NCBI GenBank assembly: GCA_946615495.1
Contig: CAMOHY010000184.1
Coordinates: forward strand, 1 to 5,302
Length of the DNA stretch: 5,302 nucleotides
From: an uncultured Clostridia bacterium
GTDB lineage: Bacteria > Bacillota > Clostridia > Christensenellales > Aristaeellaceae
Direction of reading: 5' to 3'
Shown piece after piece: positions 1 through 5,302 of the stretch. A program made the translations under genes and the position numbers. The notes beneath the pieces are model-generated. The model did no database searches, was not told the DNA's origin, and saw nothing but the letters and a program-made list of their open reading frames with translations. Position 1 is the first letter of the stretch. Every line of letters starts with the position of its first letter.

Positions 1-950
1 CCGTGGTGGAAACGGCCAGGACGCTGCTCAAGGATTCCGGCTCCTTTTTCCTGCATCTGGACAGCCGCATGAACGTGTACGCCCGGCTTTTGTGCGACGA
101 GATTTTCGGCGAAAGCAATTTTGTGAACGAGATCATCTGGGCCTACCAGTCCGGCGGGCGCAGCATGAAGCGCTTTTCCCGCAAGCACGATACCATCCTG
201 TTTTACCGCAAATCCCGCGCCCAGTATTTTGACATTACTTCGGTGCCCCTGCCCCGAAACGAAAACCGCTCCAACCACATGCGCCGGGCGGTGGACGAAA
301 ACGGGCGGCCCTACCGTTCCATTTCGTCCGGCGGCAAAACCTATATCTATTATGACGACGACCCCGTTTACCCCGGCGACGTGTGGACGGACGTGAGCCA
401 TTTGCAGCAGAAGGACCCCCAGCGCACCGGCTATGACACCCAAAAGCCCCAGGCGCTGCTGAACCGCATTATTCTTTCCTCCACCCGGCCGGGCGATTTG
501 GTGGCCGATTTGTTCGGCGGCTCCGGCACCACGGCGGCGGCGGCGGCCCACGCGGGCAGGCGGTTCCTCATTTCCGATCTGTCGCCCCTTTCCCTCTCCG
601 TCACCCGCAAGCGCCTTTTGCATACGGAAATGACGGTGACGGCGGAAACGGGCTGCCCCGGCGCGGCCATGGAGGCGGAATTTGAGCCCGGCATCGCCTT
701 CCACGACGTGCGGCTGACGGATTACCAGGCCCCGGAGGGCGCTCCCGTTACGGGGCTGGACGCGGTGGACCAGTGGTCCGTAGGCTTTTACCGGGACGGG
801 GTGTTCCGCTGCCAGGCCAGCGCGGCCCGGCAAAAGCAAACGCCCCAATTGCCCGACGTGCTGCAATTGCCCCAGCTGCGGGGCACGCCCGCCATTTTGA
901 TTTCCGACGTGTACGGCAACCGCAGCGTATGGATACAGAAAGGAGAATGA
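1..950 (+). CDS. Site-specific DNA methyltransferase (N6-adenine/N4-cytosine, beta class), C-terminal part
   Basis: This is the 3' part of a DNA amino-methyltransferase, which transfers a methyl group from S-adenosylmethionine to adenine N6 or cytosine N4 in a specific DNA site. The frame is open to the left edge, so the true start lies upstream; numbering here begins at the GTG at 3. A conserved block (about residues 12-68) resembles type III Mod-like enzymes, with FLHLDSR, EIIWAY and KRFSRKHDTILFY. Then come GYDTQKP (about 144-149, motif X region) and the SAM-binding motif I, DLFGGSGTT (169-177). The catalytic DPPY-type motif IV is not visible; in the beta class it precedes motif I, so it should lie upstream. 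Residues 228-315 form an extension after the SAM-binding region, with no motif I can assign a function to. No restriction subunit is visible. The gene ends 4 nt before the barnase-like gene, whose ribosome binding site lies inside its last codons. The class is sure; the base methylated and the target site are unknown. Confidence 0.9.
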   Translation, partial: VVETARTLLKDSGSFFLHLDSRMNVYARLLCDEIFGESNFVNEIIWAYQSGGRSMKRFSRKHDTILFYRKSRAQYFDITSVPLPRNENRSNHMRRAVDENGRPYRSISSGGKTYIYYDDDPVYPGDVWTDVSHLQQKDPQRTGYDTQKPQALLNRIILSSTRPGDLVADLFGGSGTTAAAAAHAGRRFLISDLSPLSLSVTRKRLLHTEMTVTAETGCPGAAMEAEFEPGIAFHDVRLTDYQAPEGAPVTGLDAVDQWSVGFYRDGVFRCQASAARQKQTPQLPDVLQLPQLRGTPAILISDVYGNRSVWIQKGE

Positions 951-954
951 CCCC

Positions 955-1764
955 ATGCAGGAAAATAAACAAACCAAGCGTTCCCCCCTGGTCCGCCTGA
1001 TCGCGGCGCTGGTGGCGCTCATTGTGATCGGCGGCAGCCTGTTTGCCTTCCTATCGCCCAAGGGCGCGGAAAACACGGGTTGGCTTGGCATCCGCTCCGC
1101 CAACGCCGACGGATGGAAAACGCTGAAAAAAGGCTCCTCCGGCGCGGAGGTGCGCAAGGCCCAGCAGGCGCTGAAGGATTTGGGCTATTATACCGGCCGG
1201 GTGGACGGCAATTTCAGCAAAGCCTTTGAGGAAGCCGTTTTCGCCTTCCAAAAAGATTTCGGCCTGAAGGAGACCGGCGCCCTGGACGAGGAAACCTACC
1301 TGTTCATCACCGAGGGCATAGGCGACGTGCCGGAGGAGGCCGCGCCGCCCAAGGCGCAGGACGCCGGGGAAAAAGAAGCGGAGGAAGCGCCCTTCGTCGT
1401 TTTCGGCGGGGAATATTCCGACAAGGATCACGTGGCGGCCTACCTGCATGCGTTTAACGAGCTGCCGCCCAACTACATCACCAAAAAGCAGGCCCAAGCC
1501 CTGGGCTGGGACAATTCCCTGGGCAATCTGAATCAGGTGGCTCCCGGCAAAAGCATCGGAGGCGACCGCTTCGGCAATTACGAGGGCCAGCTGCCCGACG
1601 CCAAGGGCCGCAAGTATTTTGAGTGCGATATCGACTATGAATTGGAGATGGCCAAATACCGCGGCCGCAGAAATGCCAAGCGCATTATTTTTTCCTCCGA
1701 CGGCCTGATTTTCTACACCGAGGACCACTATACCACCTTTGAAGAAATTGTATTTGACGATTGA
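955..1764 (+). CDS. Membrane-targeted barnase-type ribonuclease with peptidoglycan-binding domain
   Basis: A predicted secreted or wall-associated guanyl-type endoribonuclease that would cleave single-stranded RNA. The 269 residues comprise a basic N-terminus (KQTKR), a hydrophobic helix at about 12-34 (signal peptide or signal anchor), a PG_binding_1 domain at about 55-119 (LKKGSSGAEVRKAQ, LGYY, VDGNF, AFQ), an acidic Ala/Pro/Glu linker at about 122-146, and a barnase domain at about 148-268. The barnase match is very strong: NYITKKQAQALGW, VAPGKSIGGD, SSDGLI and EDHYTTF. Residues matching barnase Lys27, Glu73, Arg83, Arg87 and His102 are K177, E223, R239, R243 and H258, so the enzyme should be active. 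An Ala-x-Ala at 49-51 could be a signal peptidase site, but it lies 15 or more residues past the hydrophobic stretch, so a retained anchor is equally possible. Classical barnase has no wall-binding module. AGGAG at 941-945 supports the ATG. The gene sits directly before its inhibitor. Confidence 0.93.
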   Translation: MQENKQTKRSPLVRLIAALVALIVIGGSLFAFLSPKGAENTGWLGIRSANADGWKTLKKGSSGAEVRKAQQALKDLGYYTGRVDGNFSKAFEEAVFAFQKDFGLKETGALDEETYLFITEGIGDVPEEAAPPKAQDAGEKEAEEAPFVVFGGEYSDKDHVAAYLHAFNELPPNYITKKQAQALGWDNSLGNLNQVAPGKSIGGDRFGNYEGQLPDAKGRKYFECDIDYELEMAKYRGRRNAKRIIFSSDGLIFYTEDHYTTFEEIVFDD

Positions 1765-1768
1765 GGAG
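1764..1768 (+). promoter_or_regulatory. Ribosome binding site of the barstar-like gene
   Basis: AGGAG overlaps the last base of the barnase-like stop codon and lies 10 nt before the ATG at 1779. It decides the start: the in-frame TTG at 1761 lies before this site and would place the site inside the gene, so 1779 is the better choice. The arrangement suggests coupled translation of toxin and inhibitor. Confidence 0.8.
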
Positions 1769-1778
1769 AGAAAAAGCA

Positions 1779-2066
1779 ATGAAGAGAGTGCAGCTTTCCG
1801 CCGCGGGGTGGGATACCCCGGAAAAGGCCCACGCGGACTTGGCCCAGGCCCTTTCCTTCCCCGATTATTACGGACATAACCTGGACGCCCTCCACGACTG
1901 CCTGACGGACCTTTCCGATACCCAGCTGGTGATTGAGGACTGCGCGGAGGCCGGCGAAAAAATGGAAAAATGGCCCGGCTTCCTGGCCGTGTTCATGGAT
2001 TCCGCCGCCGAAAACCCCCGCCTGGACATTAAGCTGATACCGGGAAACGGAGATTTGGGCCAATGA
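1779..2066 (+). CDS. Barstar-type ribonuclease inhibitor (immunity protein)
   Basis: A 95-residue protein of usual barstar length (about 90) that should bind and block the active site of the barnase-like protein encoded just upstream, protecting the producing cell before export. The diagnostic segment FPDYYGHNLDALHDCLTD (about 27-44) matches the barstar binding helix and loop. Asp36 and Asp40 correspond to barstar Asp35 and Asp39, the latter being the main barnase contact. Tyr30/Tyr31 and Cys41 are also kept. Barstar Trp38 is replaced by His39, and the position of Glu76 appears to be Asp74. There is no signal peptide, so it is cytoplasmic. The gene starts 14 nt after the barnase-like stop and overlaps the next gene by ATGA, which implies tight co-expression. 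Identification is firm; the partner assignment is inferred from adjacency and the matching families. Confidence 0.93.
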   Translation: MKRVQLSAAGWDTPEKAHADLAQALSFPDYYGHNLDALHDCLTDLSDTQLVIEDCAEAGEKMEKWPGFLAVFMDSAAENPRLDIKLIPGNGDLGQ

Positions 2067-2992
2067 GCGAGCATCTTACCACCCTGCTGGAAAAATATCA
2101 GGTGCGCCGCACCCGGCAGCAAAAGGACGCGTTCATTCTTTACGCCAAAGCTGTGAGCCACAGCGCGGGCTATGCCTTTGAGGAGGAAACGCTCAAGGGC
2201 GGCGTGATGGCCAGCCGGAACCTGATCGCGGGCAACCCGGAAGGGGCCCAGGTGATCTTCACCGCCCATTACGACACCTGCGCCAAAATGCCTCTGCCCA
2301 ATCTGATTTATCCCCAAAGCAGGATAAAAACTTTTCTGGCGCAAATGCCGCTGGTGCTGGGCATGCTGGCGCTGTCCTTCCTGGCGGGTTATTTAGGCTA
2401 CTATCTGGGGGGCAGGAGCGTCGCCCTGCTCATAGGGTACGTGGTGTATTTGGGGCTGTTCCTCCTGCTTTATTTCGGCCCCGCCAACCCCCACACCGCC
2501 AACGACAACACCTCCGGCGTGGCCGCCCTGATGGATATTATGACCGCCCTGCCCCCGGAGGATAAGCAAAACGCCGCGTTCATCTTTTTTGACAACGAGG
2601 AATACGGCAAGGTGGGCTCCAAGGCCTACGCCAAGGCGCATCCCGGCCTAACGGATGGAAAAATCCTTTTGAACCTGGACTGCGTGGGCGACGGAGACGA
2701 TTTTCTGGTGGTGGCCCCGAAAAAGGCGGATGAACGGCTGCTGCGCTGCCTTCGCGCCGCGTTTCTGGACGAAAACGGCAAGCGGGCGGTTCATTGCTCC
2801 GCCCAAAACACCTCTTATAATTCGGACCAGAAATCCTTCTCCAACGGCGTGGCGGCCGCCGCCTGCCGGAAGGGCAAGCTGGGCTATCACGTGCCCCGCA
2901 TCCATACCCGGCGGGATGTGATCTGCGAGGAAAGCAATTTGCAGTATGTGGCCGCCTGCGCCCTGAGGCTGATGCAGGCCGCCAAACAATAA
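2063..2992 (+). CDS. M28-family zinc peptidase with internal pair of membrane helices
   Basis: A predicted metallo-exopeptidase (M28, aminopeptidase-like fold) of 309 residues. The co-catalytic zinc ligands and catalytic acid are all recognisable in order: H69 and D71 in AHYDT, D148 in ANDNTSG, E179/E180 in DNEEYG, D206 in LDCVGDGD, and H281 in RIHTRRD. Two hydrophobic segments (about 94-115 and 119-139) are inserted between the first and second ligand motifs, joined by a very short loop (GGRS). The two halves of the catalytic domain therefore lie on the same membrane face. There is no N-terminal signal peptide, and R87/K89 precede the first helix, which weakly favours a cytoplasmic active site. 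The start overlaps the barstar stop by ATGA, with GGAG at 2049-2052 ahead of it. Natural substrates are unknown. Processing of operon products is possible but unsupported, and a general peptide-degrading role is equally likely. Confidence 0.88.
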   Translation: MSEHLTTLLEKYQVRRTRQQKDAFILYAKAVSHSAGYAFEEETLKGGVMASRNLIAGNPEGAQVIFTAHYDTCAKMPLPNLIYPQSRIKTFLAQMPLVLGMLALSFLAGYLGYYLGGRSVALLIGYVVYLGLFLLLYFGPANPHTANDNTSGVAALMDIMTALPPEDKQNAAFIFFDNEEYGKVGSKAYAKAHPGLTDGKILLNLDCVGDGDDFLVVAPKKADERLLRCLRAAFLDENGKRAVHCSAQNTSYNSDQKSFSNGVAAAACRKGKLGYHVPRIHTRRDVICEESNLQYVAACALRLMQAAKQ

Positions 2993-3010
2993 ACGGAGGA
3001 AACTAAACCG

Positions 3011-3742
3011 ATGAGCAGACTGGGAGATTTGATTCGCCTGGAGCGCACCCGCCAGGGGCTGACCCACAAGCAGGTGGCCCGCAAGTGCGGCGTGAGCGAT
3101 AAATATTTGATGGAAGTGGAAGCGGGCACCCGGATCATCGCCGACGACCAGGCCCGCCGTATTTTAAAGGCCATGGGCATGACGCAGCAAACCGAGGCGG
3201 ACTTTACTCTGGACGATATCGCCGCCACAGTGGATTTGCAGTCCGCCGTGCCCCAATTGACCAGGGCCGCGGAAAACAAAAAGCAGCAGAAGCCTGAAAA
3301 ACCGGAGGCCGTGGCCGAAAGCGACCCCGGCGTGGCCGGCTCCATTTGGCTGGACGCGCTCAGCGGCGTGCTCAAGCACGTGCCGGTATACAACGCCGTC
3401 ATGAAGGAGGTGGGCCACCGGCTGCTGCCCATCACCAACGGCAAAATCGAAGGCGCATCCCCGGACAAGGTATATTACTTTATGGCGCCTGACAACGCCC
3501 TGCGGGGCTTTCGCGTGCAGCGGGGCGACCTGCTGCTGGTGGTGCCCGCCCAGGCCGCGGTGGACGGGGCTATCATGCTGCTGCAAACGCCCCAGGGCCG
3601 GGTGCTGCGCAAGGTCAAGCGGGTAAACGATTACCAGGCCATGCTGCAAAAATACGATGAAGCCTTTGAAAGCGAAATTAAAAACTTCAACGAGCTCACC
3701 TTCGTGGGCCGCTGCGTGCGCCTGGAAGCGGATTTGACCTGA
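3011..3742 (+). CDS. XRE-family regulator with S24/LexA-like C-terminal domain
   Basis: A 243-residue DNA-binding protein. Residues 4-56 form a Cro/C1-type helix-turn-helix (LIRLERTRQGLTHKQVARKCGVS, then YLMEVEAGTR). A Lys/Glu/Pro-rich hydrophilic linker spans about 86-105. Residues 152-240 resemble the LexA/S24 beta fold: YYFMAPDNALRGFRVQRGDLLLVVP, then DGAIMLL, then RKVKRV. In active S24 proteins the nucleophile serine lies in a D-S-M motif; here the aligned stretch is D161-N162-A163, while the Lys region (K201/K203) is kept. It is therefore probably not self-cleaving and may instead sense a ligand or serve as a dimerisation domain. GGAGGA at 2995-3000 supports the ATG, and the gene follows the peptidase by 18 nt. 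As last gene of the apparent operon it could autoregulate it, but no operator can be seen because the operon promoter is outside the window. Confidence 0.83.
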   Translation: MSRLGDLIRLERTRQGLTHKQVARKCGVSDKYLMEVEAGTRIIADDQARRILKAMGMTQQTEADFTLDDIAATVDLQSAVPQLTRAAENKKQQKPEKPEAVAESDPGVAGSIWLDALSGVLKHVPVYNAVMKEVGHRLLPITNGKIEGASPDKVYYFMAPDNALRGFRVQRGDLLLVVPAQAAVDGAIMLLQTPQGRVLRKVKRVNDYQAMLQKYDEAFESEIKNFNELTFVGRCVRLEADLT

Positions 3743-3748
3743 CGGGCC

Positions 3749-3760
3749 GGTGAAAATAGC
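3749..3760 (+). repeat. 12-bp direct repeat, left copy (probable target-site duplication)
   Basis: GGTGAAAATAGC, identical to 3965-3976. It abuts the left inverted terminus of the element at 3761-3964 with no intervening base, as expected for a target duplication made on insertion. It lies 6 nt after the regulator's stop codon. Confidence 0.78.
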
Positions 3761-3964
3761 AGGGCAATCGCTTACGAAAAATGTTTGCTGGGGGAAACCG
3801 CTCTTGGGGCTCCAAGGAGCGGTTTCCCCCAGACCCCTTTCCGAGAAAGGCGTATAAGGGATAAGGGGAAACAGTTTTCCTATGGCATTCTTATTGCGAT
3901 AACAACACAAAAGCGTGTAATTGCGTAATGGGTTTTTCATAATACCGCAATAAGCGATAGCCCT
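3761..3964. mobile_element. MITE-like non-autonomous element, 204 bp
   Basis: The left end AGGGCAATCGCTTA (3761-3774) and right end TAAGCGATAGCCCT (3951-3964) are inverted repeats matching at 13 of 14 positions, and a perfect 12-bp direct repeat flanks them immediately on both sides. The interior has no plausible coding region. It contains a long hairpin (3788-3832), a small hairpin (CCTTTC/GAAAGG, 3836-3841 with 3845-3850), and an AT-richer right third in which CTTATTGCG (3890-3898) can pair with CGCAATAAG (3946-3954). Termini, size and lack of genes fit a miniature inverted-repeat element moved by a transposase elsewhere in the genome. A 10-12 bp duplication is known for the IS231 branch of the IS4 family, but I cannot assign a family. 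Its base composition differs from the GC-rich genes around it. Confidence 0.75.
3788..3832. terminator. Long perfect hairpin inside the element, possible terminator
   Basis: CTGGGGGAAACCGCTC (3788-3803) pairs perfectly with GAGCGGTTTCCCCCAG (3817-3832) over 16 bp. TTGG (3804-3807) and CCAA (3812-3815) extend the stem by 4 bp, leaving a GGCT loop and one bulged G. On the plus strand the hairpin is followed only by ACCCCTTT, a weak T tract. On the minus strand it is followed by CAAACATTTTT, a better one. It is the only candidate terminator seen after the five-gene operon, but it may simply be a structural part of the element. Confidence 0.5.
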
Positions 3965-3976
3965 GGTGAAAATAGC
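3965..3976 (+). repeat. 12-bp direct repeat, right copy (probable target-site duplication)
   Basis: GGTGAAAATAGC, identical to 3749-3760 and directly abutting the right inverted terminus. It continues into TTTTCCCC. The restored empty site would read GGTGAAAATAGCTTTTCCCC, itself a partial palindrome (GAAAA/TTTTC around TAGC), which suggests a preference for a structured or symmetric target. Confidence 0.78.
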
Positions 3977-3984
3977 TTTTCCCC

Positions 3985-4014
3985 TTGACATGCGCCGCCT
4001 GCCGGGGGTATAAT
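3985..4014 (+). promoter_or_regulatory. Sigma-A-type promoter of thrS
   Basis: A consensus TTGACA (3985-3990) and consensus TATAAT (4009-4014) are separated by 18 nt. Transcription should begin at about 4021, directly before the T-box stem I. The -35 box lies only 9 nt after the right repeat of the upstream insertion, so that insertion replaced whatever lay upstream of the promoter. Confidence 0.88.
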
Positions 4015-4211
4015 AGCCCCATCCCTGGAATGACGGAGAACACGTTTCCTTGTTTCAAGCCTTCAGAGAGCGCGCGGCTGGTGAAAGCGCGCAGGCGCGG
4101 CAGGGAAATACCACCTCCCGACCGGCGGCGGCTCGCGCCCGTTACCGCGCGGCATCAAGGGGTCTGCTTGGGGGAATGGCCGAAGGCGCCGGAACCTGTA
4201 AAGCAGGCAAC

Positions 4212-4258
4212 AAGGGTGGAACCGCGGGCGAAAAAGAAGAATTTTGCGCTCGTCCCTT
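4212..4258 (+). promoter_or_regulatory. T-box antiterminator
   Basis: AAGGG (4212-4216) pairs with CCCTT (4254-4258), and GCGGGCG (4224-4230) pairs with CGCTCGT (4247-4253) with two G-U pairs. This leaves exactly the seven-base TGGAACC bulge (4217-4223) that binds the tRNA acceptor end. The 3' strand of this helix is shared with the terminator, so the two folds exclude each other. Confidence 0.9.
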
Positions 4259-4285
4259 CATTTCACATGACGGGACGGGCGTTTT
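4247..4285 (+). terminator. Intrinsic terminator of the T-box leader
   Basis: CGCTCGTCCC (4247-4256) pairs with GGGACGGGCG (4272-4281) in a 10-bp stem with one T-G wobble. A weak TCA/TGA extension (4258-4260 with 4268-4270) can form in the loop. TTTT follows at 4282-4285. The T tract is short, so termination may depend strongly on the GC-rich stem. This fold competes with the antiterminator for 4247-4258. Confidence 0.85.
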
Positions 4286-4309
4286 CATATGCCCTCCCAT
4301 TACGCAGGA

Positions 4310-4342
4310 AGCATACGCCGCCCTTGGCGGGGTATGCGAACA
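4310..4342. repeat. 33-bp palindromic repeat, copy 1
   Basis: A 33-bp unit identical to 4401-4433. Its core forms a hairpin: GCATAC (4311-4316) pairs with GTATGC (4332-4337), a G-G mismatch follows, and then CCGCC pairs with GGCGG around a 3-nt loop. It lies in the untranslated leader after the terminator, with no T tract after it, so it is probably not a terminator. It resembles a dispersed intergenic repeat, but other genomic copies cannot be seen here. Confidence 0.9.
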
Positions 4343-4345
4343 GGA

Positions 4346-4366
4346 GCAAACCCCTCGCGGGTTTGC
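4346..4366. repeat. 8-bp perfect hairpin between the two 33-bp repeats
   Basis: GCAAACCC (4346-4353) pairs with GGGTTTGC (4359-4366) around a 5-nt loop. It is not followed by a T tract. With the flanking 33-bp repeats it gives three hairpins in a row in the thrS leader. Confidence 0.75.
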
Positions 4367-4400
4367 GACGCGGTACGACGAAACAATCGGCCGTGGAGAG

Positions 4401-4433
4401 AGCATACGCCGCCCTTGGCGGGGTATGCGAACA
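4401..4433. repeat. 33-bp palindromic repeat, copy 2
   Basis: Identical over 33 bp to 4310-4342, in the same orientation, with a 91-bp offset. The hairpin core ends about 10 nt before the thrS ribosome binding site, close enough to influence ribosome access. Confidence 0.9.
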
Positions 4434-4438
4434 AACTG

Positions 4439-4444
4439 AGGAGG
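4439..4444 (+). promoter_or_regulatory. Ribosome binding site of thrS
   Basis: A perfect AGGAGG, 8 nt before the ATG at 4453. It decides the start, and with it the short N-terminus of the protein. The ATG at 4445 touches the site and meets a stop after three codons, so it is not the start. Confidence 0.9.
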
Positions 4445-4452
4445 ATGAACCC

Positions 4453-5302
<850 letters not shown>

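Larger units (their letters stand above)
4021..4285 (+). promoter_or_regulatory. T-box riboswitch, threonine specific
   Basis: A leader RNA that senses uncharged tRNA-Thr and lets transcription into thrS when threonyl-tRNA is scarce. Stem I starts near TGACGGAGAA (4031-4040). Its distal part shows AGAGAG (4065-4070), a GCGCGC/GCGCGC helix (4070-4075 with 4087-4092) and GGTGAAAG. The specifier is most likely ACC (4110-4112), a Thr codon preceded by GAAAT and followed by the expected purine. Stem III is CCTG/CAGG (4195-4198 with 4204-4207). The conserved T-box core AAGGGTGGAACCGCG begins at 4212. Its TGGA (4217-4220) can pair with a UCCA acceptor end, which means a tRNA with discriminator U. 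A second ACC directly follows the first (4113-4115), so the exact register is slightly uncertain, but both read Thr. Confidence 0.95.

Noticed and set aside
1761..1778. TTG at 1761 as an alternative start for the barstar-like gene
   Set aside because: The ribosome binding site AGGAG (1764-1768) would fall inside the gene. The ATG at 1779 has the right spacing and matches the usual barstar N-terminus.
1051..1779. Minus-strand open frame opposite the barnase-like gene
   Set aside because: The plus strand encodes an unmistakable PG-binding/barnase protein; the antisense frame is a codon-bias artefact.
3164..3991. Minus-strand open frame over the regulator and the mobile element
   Set aside because: It crosses two unrelated regions, has no recognisable domain, and is antisense to a supported regulator gene.
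3922..4306. Shared 9-mer (TGCGTAATG at 3922-3930, inverted CATTACGCA at 4298-4306) hinting that the two repeat regions are related
   Set aside because: Nine bases in isolation are close to chance, and no other similarity was seen between the two regions.
4310..4433. Possible CRISPR fragment (two identical 33-bp repeats separated by 58 bp)
   Set aside because: Only two units, the repeat is an almost complete hairpin, the spacer is long and itself forms a hairpin, and no cas gene is nearby. A palindromic intergenic repeat fits better.
4050..4439. Plus-strand open frame of 129 codons
   Set aside because: It lies entirely over the T-box leader and the repeats, in a different frame from thrS, with no recognisable domain. 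The RNA structure explains the sequence.

Overview
The window reads as a chromosomal segment of a high-GC Firmicute, most likely a class Clostridia bacterium. The evidence is a classical T-box leader in front of thrS, AGGAGG-type ribosome binding sites, and barnase, barstar and M28 proteins of Firmicute type. Codon use is strongly GC-rich in all genes. I cannot place it below class level from sequence alone.

Left part (1-3742): five tightly packed plus-strand genes that look like one operon. They are (i) the C-terminal part of a DNA amino-methyltransferase of the beta / type III Mod-like class, cut by the window edge; (ii) a membrane-targeted protein joining a peptidoglycan-binding domain to a complete barnase-type ribonuclease; (iii) its barstar-type inhibitor; (iv) an M28-family zinc peptidase with two membrane helices inserted in the catalytic domain; (v) an XRE-type regulator with an S24/LexA-like C-terminal domain whose nucleophile serine position appears to be asparagine. 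Gaps are 4, 14, -4 (ATGA overlap) and 18 nt. The barnase/barstar pair is the clearest functional unit: an exported RNase with a cytoplasmic protector made from the next cistron. Its linkage to a DNA methyltransferase, a membrane peptidase and a regulator is suggestive of a conflict or defence cassette, but that is inference.

Middle part (3743-4020): a 204-bp non-coding element (3761-3964) with 14-bp imperfect terminal inverted repeats, flanked by a perfect 12-bp direct repeat. This is the signature of a MITE-like insertion with target-site duplication. It carries a very strong hairpin (3788-3832). It landed just upstream of a sigma-A-type promoter (TTGACA, 18 nt, TATAAT; 3985-4014).

Right part (4021-5302): a threonine-specific T-box riboswitch with a readable stem I, specifier ACC, T-box bulge, antiterminator and competing terminator. 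It is followed by two identical 33-bp palindromic repeats inserted between the terminator and the ribosome binding site, and then by thrS. The encoded threonyl-tRNA synthetase has an intact editing domain but lacks most of the usual N-terminal TGS domain. It runs off the window end near class II motif 2.
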